This document shows positions 7,109-16,052 of a DNA stretch of 64,000 nucleotides, in pieces. Under the pieces are notes generated by a model. That model did not search any database. It was not told where the DNA came from and saw only the letters and a list, made by a program, of their open reading frames with translations. The translations under genes were made by a program, and so were the position numbers. Position 1 is the first letter of the stretch; the number at the start of each line of letters is the position of its first letter. The stretch comes from JAJYSO01 sp964451785 (GTDB taxonomy: Bacteria; Bacteroidota; Bacteroidia; Flavobacteriales; Flavobacteriaceae), in NCBI GenBank assembly GCA_964451785.1, contig CAYVJG010000001.1, forward strand, positions 1-64,000. Direction: 5' to 3'.

Positions 7109-10100
7109 TTATTCTCCTAATTTTTTATTTAAAATATCATCTCCTTTTTTCTTTAAGGTATCATACATAATTGGGCTAGCAACAAATACTGAAGAGTAAG
7201 TACCAACAACTACACCAATCATAATACAGAAAACAAAGGCGCGAATACTTTCACTACCAAATAAGAAAATAACTAAGAGTACCAAGAATACTGTCATACC
7301 AGTGTTGAATGTACGACTTAATGTACTACTGATAGATTCATTGACATTCTCTTTTAAAGTCCACTTTGGATGCCAATTGAGATATTCTCTAATACGGTCA
7401 AATACTACCACGGTATCGTTAATTGAATAACCAATAACAGTTAAGATGGCCGCGATAAAATCTTGATTGATTTCCATGCTGAATGGTAACATGCCACGGA
7501 AGATTGAGAAAATTCCAAGCAAAATAATGGTATCGTGAACCAAAGCGAGGGTTGCTCCCAAACTGAATTGCCATTTTTTAAAGCGAATCATGATATAAAG
7601 GAAAATACCGATGATTGAAGCTAAAACGGCATAGAATGAGTCAACTTTAGTATCTTCAGCAATCGATGGCCCTACTTTAATAGATGACATCACACCAATT
7701 CCATCTTTTGTGTCGGCAGTTTTAAACTTAGCTAAAGTTAAGTTGGCCGGAAATTCGGGTTTTAATGTAGTGTAGAGTTTATCTAAAATTTCATTTTCAA
7801 CAGCTTGGCCTTGTTCGTCAACTTTGTACTTAGTTGTAATTTTAAGTTGATTGTTAGATCCATAAATAATCGCTTCAGCACTACCAAAAGTAGCTAATAA
7901 TTCATCTTGAATTTCTGGAGCATTGACATCGTGATCAAAGCGAACAGTATATGAACGTCCCCCAACAAAATCAACCCCTTGGTTAAATCCTCTTGTAAAG
8001 ATAGAGATCAAACTAATAAGAATTAATGAACCAGAGATAACATAAACTATTTTGCGTTTAGCCGTAATGTTAATGTGGATATTTGAGAACCAATTTTTGG
8101 TAATGTTTGTCGAAAATTTTAATGGTTTACCGTTTCTAGTGTGTTTGTCTACAAAAAGACGTGTAACGTAAATGGCGGTAAACAATGAGGTACAAATACC
8201 AATCAACAAAGTTACAGCAAAACCTTTTACAGGACCTGTACCAAAGACTAATAAGATAACCCCAGTTAAGGCTGTAGTTAAGTTAGAGTCAATAATAGAA
8301 GATAACGCCTCTTTAAAACCATCATTGATGGCTGCAACGTTTGATTTTCCATTGTGGATTTCTTCACGACTGCGTTCAAAAATCAGTACGTTAGCATCCA
8401 CTGACATACCTATGGTTAAGATAATACCAGCAATACCAGGTAAGGTTAATACAGCGCCAAGACCCGCCAGAATACCAAAAATGAATAGCAAGTTAACTAA
8501 CAAGGCGATATCAGCATATAAACCAGCTCTACCGTAGTAGAAAATCATGTAAATCAATACGATACCTAAAGCTAAAGCGAATGAAATAATACCAGTATTA
8601 ATGGCTTCTTGACCTAATGATGGTCCAACAATTTCAATTTGAACAATACTTGCTTTAGCTGGAAGTTTACCAGCCTCAAGGACAGTTGCTAAATCTTTTG
8701 CTTCGTTGATATCAAAGTTACCTGTGATTTGACTACGTCCACCAGCGATAGCACCTGTAGTGACACCTGGTGCTGAATAAACGGTGTTGTCAAGAACAAT
8801 AGCAATTTGAGTACCTTGTTTGTAAGCCTCGCCGGTCATGTTTTCCCAAATCTTAGCTCCGGTAGCATCCATTTCTAGAGATACTGCAGGTTGACTAAAT
8901 TGGTCGTAAACTTGAGTGGCGTTGGTTACAACACTACCCGTAAGTGGTGCTTCATTACGCTTATTGCTTTTGATGGCATATAAGCCTACAAGTCCTGTTT
9001 TTTTATCAGGCATTCCCCAGGCAAAACGCGCATAACGCTTGTCAGCAGACAATAGTGCGCGCACTTTAGGATTGTGCAGCATCTCATTTACTTTAGCTGT
9101 ATCGCTAACAGCAAATTGAGCTAGAATAGGCCCCGTAGGATAACCTGTTCCTTTAACAAGACTCAATAATGGATTTTGAGCATTTAATATATTTTCTTCA
9201 GCTGATGATTGATCGTCATCACTTAATAAAGCTTCAATGTCAGCTTCTTGAGTTTTGCTTGAATCAGCAACTTGTTGAGTAGTGTCAACAGCTGCTTTTT
9301 TAGTGTTGTTTTGTAATGAAGCTAATTCTGCATCGGCACGCTGTAAGAACGTGCTGAAATCTTTAGCTTGATAAACGTGCCAAAACTCTAACTGAGCAGT
9401 GCTTTGTAAAAGGTTTTTGGCACGAGATACATCTTCAGCTCCAGGTAATTCAATAAGGATTTGTCCAGATTCTCCTAAACGTTGAATGTTAGGTTGAGCA
9501 ACTCCAAATTTGTCAACACGTTGACGCAACACTTGGAAAGCAGAGGTGATACTTTCATCAACACGTTTAGCAATAACTTGCTTCACTTGTTCATTAGTCA
9601 TGTTGAAAGTTACCGCACCACTGAGGTTTTTGTTGCCAAAAATATCAGGTGACGCTAGCTTAGCATCAGGAATTTTGTCAAAAGCTTTGAAAAATAAGTT
9701 GATGTAAGTGTCTTGACTTTTTTCTTGAGCTTCATCAGCCTCGGCTAAAGCTTTTTGGAAAGCCGGATTTTTTGAGTGATTAGATAATTCATTCAACAAA
9801 TCGTGAACTGAGATTTGTAAAATTACACTTAATCCACCTTTGAGGTCAAGCCCTTTGTTGAGCTGTTTACCTTTAGCCTTTTCATAAGTGATTCCAGCAA
9901 AAACGGGTTTGTTAGCAACAGAGTCTAAGTAGTTTGTTCTAGCTTGTTGGCGTAAATCGCCAAAGTCAGGAACTTCTTCACTGATTTTTTGAGTAGCGTA
10001 TGTCTCGGCCTCGTCTTCAACCTTATTCGTAATGAATGTAAATGAAAGCTGGTAAATACTGACAATACCAAATAGTATGGCAAAGAGTCTGATTAATCCT

Positions 10101-10111
10101 TTATTGTGCAT
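7109..10111 (-). CDS. secDF: Protein translocase subunit SecDF (fused)
   Basis: A 1000-residue fusion of SecD and SecF, the normal form in Bacteroidota. It uses the proton gradient to help proteins leave SecYEG on the periplasmic side. The SecD part has an N-terminal membrane helix, the GLDLKGGLSVILQ motif (about 88-100), a large periplasmic domain P1 and the membrane block with IILTIGMSVDANVLIFER. The SecF part begins near residue 680 and has GVDFVGGRSYTVRF and a second block with IGYSINDTVVVFDRIRE. A low-complexity, acidic stretch near residues 260-310 lies inside P1. The gene is monocistronic: a terminator follows and gyrB upstream has its own. Confidence 0.97.
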   Translation of the reverse strand: MHNKGLIRLFAILFGIVSIYQLSFTFITNKVEDEAETYATQKISEEVPDFGDLRQQARTNYLDSVANKPVFAGITYEKAKGKQLNKGLDLKGGLSVILQISVHDLLNELSNHSKNPAFQKALAEADEAQEKSQDTYINLFFKAFDKIPDAKLASPDIFGNKNLSGAVTFNMTNEQVKQVIAKRVDESITSAFQVLRQRVDKFGVAQPNIQRLGESGQILIELPGAEDVSRAKNLLQSTAQLEFWHVYQAKDFSTFLQRADAELASLQNNTKKAAVDTTQQVADSSKTQEADIEALLSDDDQSSAEENILNAQNPLLSLVKGTGYPTGPILAQFAVSDTAKVNEMLHNPKVRALLSADKRYARFAWGMPDKKTGLVGLYAIKSNKRNEAPLTGSVVTNATQVYDQFSQPAVSLEMDATGAKIWENMTGEAYKQGTQIAIVLDNTVYSAPGVTTGAIAGGRSQITGNFDINEAKDLATVLEAGKLPAKASIVQIEIVGPSLGQEAINTGIISFALALGIVLIYMIFYYGRAGLYADIALLVNLLFIFGILAGLGAVLTLPGIAGIILTIGMSVDANVLIFERSREEIHNGKSNVAAINDGFKEALSSIIDSNLTTALTGVILLVFGTGPVKGFAVTLLIGICTSLFTAIYVTRLFVDKHTRNGKPLKFSTNITKNWFSNIHINITAKRKIVYVISGSLILISLISIFTRGFNQGVDFVGGRSYTVRFDHDVNAPEIQDELLATFGSAEAIIYGSNNQLKITTKYKVDEQGQAVENEILDKLYTTLKPEFPANLTLAKFKTADTKDGIGVMSSIKVGPSIAEDTKVDSFYAVLASIIGIFLYIMIRFKKWQFSLGATLALVHDTIILLGIFSIFRGMLPFSMEINQDFIAAILTVIGYSINDTVVVFDRIREYLNWHPKWTLKENVNESISSTLSRTFNTGMTVFLVLLVIFLFGSESIRAFVFCIMIGVVVGTYSSVFVASPIMYDTLKKKGDDILNKKLGE

Positions 10112-10377
10112 TCTGCAAGAAGATTATTTATTTGATGTGTTTTAAAAGCGGACAAATATAGGTTTTCAATTATGAAAAGACAAAAAAATTATTAACTTAA
10201 AATTCACAAAGCGCATTATTGTTTTGTTAGTATTTGCGTTTATGTGTCAGTTTTTTTGTTTAGCTGATTTTTTTGACTATTACTCGATTTGCAGTTCTTT
10301 TAAAAAAACAAGGGTTATTTTTATAATTTAATGATTTGTTGGGATTGTGTTTTGTGATGAGCTAATAATTTACATAA
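10112..10377. other. Gene-free stretch, nothing recognised
   Basis: AT-rich region between the secDF start and the gyrB terminator, with several T-runs. It must hold the secDF promoter on the minus strand, but I could not place a convincing TTG/TANNTTTG pair. No open frame with coding character. Confidence 0.5.
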
Positions 10378-10413
10378 AGAAAATCTCCGAATTTATGGGC
10401 TCGGAGATTTTTT
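10378..10413 (-). terminator. Intrinsic terminator of gyrB
   Basis: AATCTCCGA (10382-10390) pairs with TCGGAGATT (10401-10409), loop of 10 bases. T-rich sequence follows on the minus strand and six T follow on the plus strand, so it could act in both directions. Confidence 0.8.
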
Positions 10414-10424
10414 CTAACTCATTT

Positions 10425-12362
10425 TTAAGCATCAATATTTGCGTAAACGGCATTTTTTTCGATGAATGCACGACGAGGAGGAACTTCATCTCCCATGAGC
10501 ATCGAGAAGATGCGATCTGCTTCACTGCCATTTTCAATAGTTACTTGACGCAAGATGCGGTGTTCTGGGTTCATGGTAGTATCCCATAATTGTTCTGCAT
10601 TCATTTCACCAAGACCTTTGTAGCGTTGTACAGAGACTTTTGAATTGTATTCAGAAGTAATTTGTTTGCGCTCTTCTTCACTCCACGCGTAGCGCTTAGT
10701 TTTACCGCGTTTAATTAAATAGAGTGGTGGAGTGGCTATATAAACGTGTCCATTTTCAATTAATTCGCGCATATAGCGATAAAAGAAAGTCAGAATAAGT
10801 GTAGCAATGTGGCTTCCATCCACATCGGCATCCGTCATGATGACCACTTTGTGATAACGCAATTTGGATAGGTTAAGCGCTTTGCTGTCTTCTTCAGTTC
10901 CTACTGTAACGCCGAGTGCTGTGTAGATATTTCTGATTTCTTCGTTTTCGTAAACTTTGTGTTGAATAGCTTTTTCTACATTCAAAATCTTACCGCGAAG
11001 GGGAAGAATGGCTTGAAAATTTCGGTCACGTCCTTGTTTTGCTGTTCCTCCCGCTGAGTCTCCCTCAACTAAAAATACTTCACATTTTTCAGGGTCTTGC
11101 TCTGAACAGTCTGATAGCTTTCCTGGTAATCCCGCGCCGCCCATTACTGTTTTGCGTTGCACCATTTCACGCGCTTTTTTTGCAGCGTGACGGGCTTGCG
11201 CCGCTAAAATTACTTTTTTGACTATAATTTCAGCTTCGTTAGGGTTTTCTTCTAAGTAGATGTCAAGCATCTCAGAAACAGCTTGTGATACGGCAGAAGA
11301 AACTTCGCGGTTTCCTAACTTAGTTTTGGTTTGTCCTTCAAACTGTGGTTCACCTACTTTTACAGATACAATGGCGGTGAGTCCTTCGCGGAAGTCATCT
11401 CCGGCAATACTGAACTTTAATTTTGAAAGTAAACCTGAATTATCAGCGTATTTCTTTAAGGTAGTGGTTAATCCTCTTCGAAATCCTGAAAGGTGCGTTC
11501 CGCCTTCGTGGGTGTTGATGTTGTTGACGTAAGAATGGAGGTTTTCGTTGTATGAGGTGTTGTAGATCATGGCAACTTCAACAGGAATTCCATTTTTCTC
11601 ACCTTCCATTGAGATGACTTTAGAGATTAAAGGCTCTCTAGTTTCATCTAGATAGCGAATAAATTCTTTTAGTCCTTCTTTAGAGAGAAATGTGGATGAG
11701 AGGAAATTACCTTCTTCGTCTTTTTCGCGCTCATCGGTTAAGATGATTTCAAGACCTTTATTTAAAAAAGCTAATTCGCGTAAACGATTTGAAAGCGTGT
11801 TAAAGTTAAAGTCGATAGTGTCTTTAAAAATTTGGTTGTCCGGTTTAAAGCTGACAACAGTACCGTGCAAGTCAGTTTCTCCAACACTTTTTACAGGATA
11901 TAATGGTTTTCCACGTTCGTACTCTTGTTCCCAAATTTTGCCGTTTTTATAAACGGTAGCACGAAGGTTTTCGGCAAGTGCGTTAACACAACTTACCCCT
12001 ACACCGTGCAATCCACCAGAAACTTTATATGAATCTTTGTCAAATTTACCACCGGCACCAATTTTAGTCATGACCACTTGAAGAGCTGAAACGCCTTCTT
12101 TTTTGTGTAAGCCTACAGGTATACCACGACCGTTATCTTCAACAGTTAAAAAACCATTTTCGTGAATGGTGACTTTGATTTTATCACAATGGCCGGCCAT
12201 TGCTTCGTCAATAGAGTTATCAACAACTTCTTCAACCAAATGGTGTAGCCCGCGCACGCCGACATCGCCAATATACATTGACGGACGCATACGCACGTGT
12301 TCCATCCCTTCAAGGGACTGAATATTATCGGCTGAATAATTTTTTTCAATCTCTTCGCTCAT
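10425..12362 (-). CDS. gyrB: DNA gyrase subunit B
   Basis: 645 residues, the usual length for GyrB without the insert of E. coli. The ATPase part has the GHKL motifs EVVDNSIDEA and GGLHGVGVSCVNAL, followed by the transducer domain. The TOPRIM domain shows EGDSAGGTAKQGRDR (about residue 432) and DADVDGSHI (about 510), and the tail ends with the RRAFIEKNA motif. The C-terminal signature favours gyrase rather than topoisomerase IV, because the family's LYKV-type acidic tail of ParE is absent; gyrA is not in view. It has its own terminator. The ATG at 12362 gives the normal N-terminus MSEEIEKNYSADNIQ. Confidence 0.93.
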   Translation of the reverse strand: MSEEIEKNYSADNIQSLEGMEHVRMRPSMYIGDVGVRGLHHLVEEVVDNSIDEAMAGHCDKIKVTIHENGFLTVEDNGRGIPVGLHKKEGVSALQVVMTKIGAGGKFDKDSYKVSGGLHGVGVSCVNALAENLRATVYKNGKIWEQEYERGKPLYPVKSVGETDLHGTVVSFKPDNQIFKDTIDFNFNTLSNRLRELAFLNKGLEIILTDEREKDEEGNFLSSTFLSKEGLKEFIRYLDETREPLISKVISMEGEKNGIPVEVAMIYNTSYNENLHSYVNNINTHEGGTHLSGFRRGLTTTLKKYADNSGLLSKLKFSIAGDDFREGLTAIVSVKVGEPQFEGQTKTKLGNREVSSAVSQAVSEMLDIYLEENPNEAEIIVKKVILAAQARHAAKKAREMVQRKTVMGGAGLPGKLSDCSEQDPEKCEVFLVEGDSAGGTAKQGRDRNFQAILPLRGKILNVEKAIQHKVYENEEIRNIYTALGVTVGTEEDSKALNLSKLRYHKVVIMTDADVDGSHIATLILTFFYRYMRELIENGHVYIATPPLYLIKRGKTKRYAWSEEERKQITSEYNSKVSVQRYKGLGEMNAEQLWDTTMNPEHRILRQVTIENGSEADRIFSMLMGDEVPPRRAFIEKNAVYANIDA

Positions 12363-12577
12363 ATTCTTTACTATTATCTTGACAAAGTCACAAATATAGA
12401 AAATCTACAACTCTTTAGCATAGTTTTATTCGGGATAACTATAAAATATTCCTATTGTAACTTATTTGTTTTGTGTTTTTATATTGAAACTCACTCGTGA
12501 TGGCGTTTCACATTGGCTTTGCAACTATCTATATGCAGATAGCTATAGGTATAACTCTAAATTTTTGCGATTCGTAT

Positions 12578-13210
12578 TTAAGGAATGTTTAAATACTTGT
12601 GTGATTGTAGAGAAACTTTCCACTGCGGATGTTTTAAAACATAATCTACTATCAGAGGCATAATCTTTTCGCGCACGCTCCACTCTGGCTGCATATATAA
12701 AATACAATTGCCATTGACTTTTTGCGCCTGCTCTTCGGCAAATTGAAAATCGTGTTTGTTGTAGATAACAACTTTGAGTTCATGGGCGATTTCATAAGAT
12801 TTAGTTGTAGGTAACTTTAGCTTTTTAGGCGAAAGACAAAACCAATCCCAAGTGCCCGATACCGGGTGTGCTCCAGAAGTTTCAATGTGAGTTTGAAGTC
12901 CGGCTTCTTGCAACTTTTGTGTAAGTAAATCTAAGTTGTACATCAAAGGTTCGCCTCCTGTGATAACTACAAGTTTGCAGTGTGCTTTTGCGGCACTGAC
13001 AAGTTTTTCTATAGCTTCAGCGCGATAAATTTCAGCATCCCAACTCTCTTTTACATCACACCAGTGGCAACCTACATCACAGCCGGCTAAGCGTATAAAA
13101 TAAGCCGCCGTACCTTTGTGAAAACCTTCGCCTTGAATGGTGTAAAATTGTTCCATTAAAGGGAGCTTCTCACCCGCATTAATCGCTTGTTCTAATTCCT
13201 TCGTTTTCAT
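12578..13210 (-). CDS. queE: 7-carboxy-7-deazaguanine synthase (radical SAM)
   Basis: QueE converts 6-carboxy-tetrahydropterin to 7-carboxy-7-deazaguanine in queuosine synthesis. The protein has MEQFYTIQGEG near the N-terminus, and the iron-sulfur cysteines in CDVGCHWCDVKESW (CxxxCxxC), followed by VVITGGEPL, the SAM-binding GGE motif. The best start is the ATG at 13210 (210 residues). An upstream in-frame TTG at 13225 overlaps a TATCTTTG promoter box, which makes it unlikely to be translated. The final KVSLQSHKYLNIP matches the family's C-terminus. The other queuosine genes are not in this window. Confidence 0.93.
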   Translation of the reverse strand: MKTKELEQAINAGEKLPLMEQFYTIQGEGFHKGTAAYFIRLAGCDVGCHWCDVKESWDAEIYRAEAIEKLVSAAKAHCKLVVITGGEPLMYNLDLLTQKLQEAGLQTHIETSGAHPVSGTWDWFCLSPKKLKLPTTKSYEIAHELKVVIYNKHDFQFAEEQAQKVNGNCILYMQPEWSVREKIMPLIVDYVLKHPQWKVSLQSHKYLNIP

Positions 13211-13214
13211 TTCA

Positions 13215-13222
13215 CAAAGATA
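13215..13222 (-). promoter_or_regulatory. Probable -7 box of queE
   Basis: TATCTTTG on the minus strand fits TANNTTTG and ends four bases before the queE ATG, which would give a leaderless or nearly leaderless transcript. I see no clear TTG at the expected distance. Confidence 0.5.
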
Positions 13223-13255
13223 CAACTAACCCTGTACAGGTAAAAATACATTGTG

Positions 13256-13263
13256 TACTTTTG
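13256..13263 (+). promoter_or_regulatory. Probable -7 box of the lipoprotein gene
   Basis: TACTTTTG fits TANNTTTG and lies 17 bases before the ATG at 13281. The upstream element at the expected place is CTG, not TTG. Confidence 0.45.
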
Positions 13264-13280
13264 TGCAAAATTATGAGCTT

Positions 13281-13829
13281 ATGCAAAGAAGTGTAGTCGG
13301 AGGATTGGTGCTGTTGTTCATTTTAGTATCTTGTGGTAAAGAAGTGGTAAAACCTGAGTTTTTGATTTCAAAAGCTCAAATTGGCTTGCTTACTCCAAAG
13401 ACAACTCTCAAACAAATACAGTCTGTATTTAAAACGGATTCAGTGGTTAATGAAAATACCTCTCCCTATTTTTCAAATGGAAACGAGGTGGTGGTTTATG
13501 GCAATGAGGGGCAAGTGCTACTGCGATTAACACCTAAAATAAAATTCGATTCGACTAGCACCATTACACGAGTCGATGTCGTGGATACCTTGTTTAAAAC
13601 CGAAGCAGGATTAGGGATAGGTAGCCCTTTTGAACTGTTGAAAACAAATTATAAAATTAGTCGTATAGAGAATATTTTGGGCGCGGTTTTGGTGTTTGTT
13701 GATGAGATGAATTTCTATGTCAGTATTGATAAAAACGATGTTTTAAAACCTAATAAACTGGGAGAACGGATTAAAGTGTCACAAATCAAAGATGAGGCTA
13801 AAATTGAACATATGTGGCTCACTTGGTAA
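13281..13829 (+). CDS. Putative lipoprotein, unknown function
   Basis: I chose the ATG at 13281, giving 182 residues with a classic lipoprotein signal: MQRSVVGGLVLLFILVSC, where LVSC is the lipobox and the cysteine is residue 18. The rest is a mixed alpha/beta sequence with repeated segments such as GIGSPFELLKTNYKIS, reminiscent of periplasmic proteins that hold SmpA/BamE-like folds, but I cannot assign a family. The longer frame from 13251 would put the signal sequence too far from the N-terminus. It is divergent from queE and runs into the hydrolase gene 33 bases downstream. Confidence 0.7.
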   Translation: MQRSVVGGLVLLFILVSCGKEVVKPEFLISKAQIGLLTPKTTLKQIQSVFKTDSVVNENTSPYFSNGNEVVVYGNEGQVLLRLTPKIKFDSTSTITRVDVVDTLFKTEAGLGIGSPFELLKTNYKISRIENILGAVLVFVDEMNFYVSIDKNDVLKPNKLGERIKVSQIKDEAKIEHMWLTW

Positions 13830-13862
13830 AACTGAAAACCGGTTAATAAAAATATTTTTAAA

Positions 13863-14702
13863 TTGAATAAAAAAATACAAATTTATATTGCGCATTGGGT
13901 AGGGCGGCGGCTAAATATGCTATTTACCTATGCTCCTGAACGTGCCATAAATAAAGCTTTAAAACTATTTGTAACGCCAAGAAAAGGAAAACTGTCAGAA
14001 TGGCATAAGCAATTTTTAAAAACGGCTAAGCGAACTGAGTTAGCTCTTGACGGCTATAAATTACAAACCTATTACTGGGCCGGAAAAGGGGCTTGCGTTT
14101 TGCTGGTACACGGTTGGGAAAGCAATGCGGCGCGATGGCGCTCATTGATTCCGCAGTTGCAAGCTGAAGGATTTGCTGTTTTAGCAATCGATGCGCCTGC
14201 TCATGGCGGATCAGAAGGTAAACGTTTTACAGTGCCGCTTTATGGGAAAGCTATTGCTCAATTAGCTGATAAATATACTCCTAAATATGCTGTAGGACAT
14301 AGTTTAGGCGGTATGACCTTATTGTTTCAACAGGCTCAAACTCCTCTAAAAGGCGTTGAGAAAATGGTGTTGCTGGCTCCTGCACTCGAAATGCAAAATA
14401 TAGCTCATACCTTTCAATACAAACTCGCCTTGAAACCTAAAGTTATGGAGGCGCTTAATCAACGTTTTATAAAGGAATTTGGCTATAGTTTCAAGTCGTT
14501 TTCTATGCTTAAATTTGCTGAAGATTTCCAATTCCCCGCCTTGTTTATTCACGATAGAAAAGATAAAATAATCAGTTGTGAAGAATCGCGAAAAATGGTA
14601 GGGTTGTGGTCTAAATCACGATTGTTTATTACAGAAAACCTAGGGCATAGATTACGCGATGACTTAGTAGATTATGAAACGGTACAGTTTTTAAAAAAGT
14701 AA
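13863..14702 (+). CDS. Alpha/beta hydrolase
   Basis: A 279-residue cytoplasmic alpha/beta hydrolase. The oxyanion segment is VLLVHGWESNAARW (about 79-92), the nucleophile elbow is GHSLGG with S147, the acid is probably D231 or D234 in IHDRKDKI, and the base is H262 in ENLGHRL, so the triad is complete. The substrate is not evident. The TTG at 13863 is the first start and gives a basic N-terminus that looks native; the first ATG is at 13917. It lies 33 bases after the lipoprotein gene and six before rluF, so these three may form an operon. Confidence 0.8.
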   Translation: MNKKIQIYIAHWVGRRLNMLFTYAPERAINKALKLFVTPRKGKLSEWHKQFLKTAKRTELALDGYKLQTYYWAGKGACVLLVHGWESNAARWRSLIPQLQAEGFAVLAIDAPAHGGSEGKRFTVPLYGKAIAQLADKYTPKYAVGHSLGGMTLLFQQAQTPLKGVEKMVLLAPALEMQNIAHTFQYKLALKPKVMEALNQRFIKEFGYSFKSFSMLKFAEDFQFPALFIHDRKDKIISCEESRKMVGLWSKSRLFITENLGHRLRDDLVDYETVQFLKK

Positions 14703-14708
14703 AAAATT

Positions 14709-15461
14709 ATGGAAGAAGATAAGGCTATTCGCATTAATAAATATTTGAGTCAAGCTGGCTATTGCTCGCGCCGTAAAGCCGATCAATTACTAGCCGAAGG
14801 TCGCATTACCATTAATGGAAAACTCCCTGAAATGGGCACAAAAGTAACCGCTAATGATTTGGTACGCGTCGACGGTAAGCTTGTTGAAAATACAGAAGAA
14901 AAACCAACCTATATCGCCTTTAATAAACCTATTGGCGTAGTGTGTACTACCAACAGAAAAGTAGAAAAGAACAATATTGTTGATTATATCAATTATCACA
15001 AGCGCATTTATCCTATAGGGCGATTAGATAAAGCTAGTGAGGGCTTAATCTTATTGACAGACGACGGCGAAATTGTCAATAAAATTCTGCGCTCACGCAA
15101 TGACCAAGGAAAAGAATATATTGTTAAAGTCAATCATCCGGTGACACCTGAATTCATCAAAGGAATGAGTAATGGCGTCCCTATTTTAGATACGGTAACC
15201 AAAAAATGTCGCGTACGTCAAACAGGTGATCACGAATTTCATATTGTATTGACACAGGGGCTGAATCGTCAAATCCGTCGCATGTGTGAATATTTTGGAT
15301 TTAGTGTGGTTAAGTTAAAGCGTATTCGGGTCATCAATATTGATTTAGGAGACTTGCCCGTAGGTAAATATCGCGAATTAACTGAAAACGAGTTAGCTGA
15401 ACTTAAAAAATTAGTGCGAACTAATCCAACAGAAAATCGCCCTAGACGCAAGCGCTTGTGA
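14709..15461 (+). CDS. rluF: 23S rRNA pseudouridine(2604) synthase, RluF-type
   Basis: 250 residues. An N-terminal S4 RNA-binding domain (IRINKYLSQAGYCSRRKADQLL) is followed by the RsuA/RluB/E/F catalytic domain. D107 in GRLDKASEGLILLT is the catalytic aspartate. The C-terminal LTQGLNRQIRRMCEYFGFSVVKLKRIRV motif region (given here only in part: GLNRQIRRMCEYFG) has the extra MCEY typical of RluF, which modifies U2604 of 23S rRNA and, in E. coli, tRNA-Tyr U35. The basic tail RPRRKRL is usual. It begins six bases after the hydrolase stop. Confidence 0.88.
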   Translation: MEEDKAIRINKYLSQAGYCSRRKADQLLAEGRITINGKLPEMGTKVTANDLVRVDGKLVENTEEKPTYIAFNKPIGVVCTTNRKVEKNNIVDYINYHKRIYPIGRLDKASEGLILLTDDGEIVNKILRSRNDQGKEYIVKVNHPVTPEFIKGMSNGVPILDTVTKKCRVRQTGDHEFHIVLTQGLNRQIRRMCEYFGFSVVKLKRIRVINIDLGDLPVGKYRELTENELAELKKLVRTNPTENRPRRKRL

Positions 15462-15555
15462 TAAATTAAAAATAATACGCTCTGTAACCGTTTTAATACG
15501 ATAAATAATTACCTTTAAGCATTGACAACGCAAAACCACTATTAAATTATACTAG

Positions 15556-15963
15556 ATGAAAGAACAACCTGAAATAGATGAGGATTTTCTATATCAAGGC
15601 GCAGTACACATATCAGATGCCGATGTGGATAAAACGCTAAATAAAAAGGAAAAAATAGAAGAAAAAGTCACTCATTCTGGCGCTTTTTCTAAATACATTG
15701 ATATGATTAAGCAGATGTTTGCTATGATTAGTGATTATCGCAAAGGAAATTACACTGATGTACCTTGGTTTACTATCAGTTCATTGGTGTTTGTGTTGCT
15801 TTACATTTTAAATCCTTTTGATGTTATACCTGATTTTATTCCCGGACTGGGTTATATTGACGATATCAGTGTGTTGACTTTAGGCTTAAAATTTGTCGAA
15901 ACAGATTTGCATAAGTACGGGGAGTGGAAAGCTGATAATGATGATGATGAATCAGAACTTTAA
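15556..15963 (+). CDS. YkvA family protein (DUF1232)
   Basis: 135 residues with the DUF1232 core: a helix then YILNPFDVIPDFIPGLGYIDD, which is the conserved membrane-hairpin motif, followed by a second hydrophobic segment. The N-terminal 50 residues are charged and probably cytoplasmic, and the tail is acidic (DNDDDE). The function of the family is unknown. It is a small membrane protein standing alone between rluF and the cysteine synthase gene. Confidence 0.85.
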   Translation: MKEQPEIDEDFLYQGAVHISDADVDKTLNKKEKIEEKVTHSGAFSKYIDMIKQMFAMISDYRKGNYTDVPWFTISSLVFVLLYILNPFDVIPDFIPGLGYIDDISVLTLGLKFVETDLHKYGEWKADNDDDESEL

Positions 15964-16025
15964 ATCCTTGAAATATTGAATTTTAATGCATGTAGACTTT
16001 AGTTTTTATTGCGTTTGAGATACAT

Positions 16026-16033
16026 TATATTTG
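16026..16033 (+). promoter_or_regulatory. Probable -7 box of the cysteine synthase/CBS-type gene
   Basis: TATATTTG fits TANNTTTG, 19 bases before the ATG at 16053. The upstream TTG (16009-16011) is closer than usual. Confidence 0.5.
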
Positions 16034-16052
16034 CAAATTCAGACAGACAATT

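Noticed and set aside
8172..8537. 121-residue open frame antisense to secDF
   Set aside because: Composition bias of an antisense frame; secDF codons explain it.
12521..12545. CTATCT/AGATAG stem after queE as a terminator
   Set aside because: AT-rich six-base stem with no T-run on the minus strand; not convincing.
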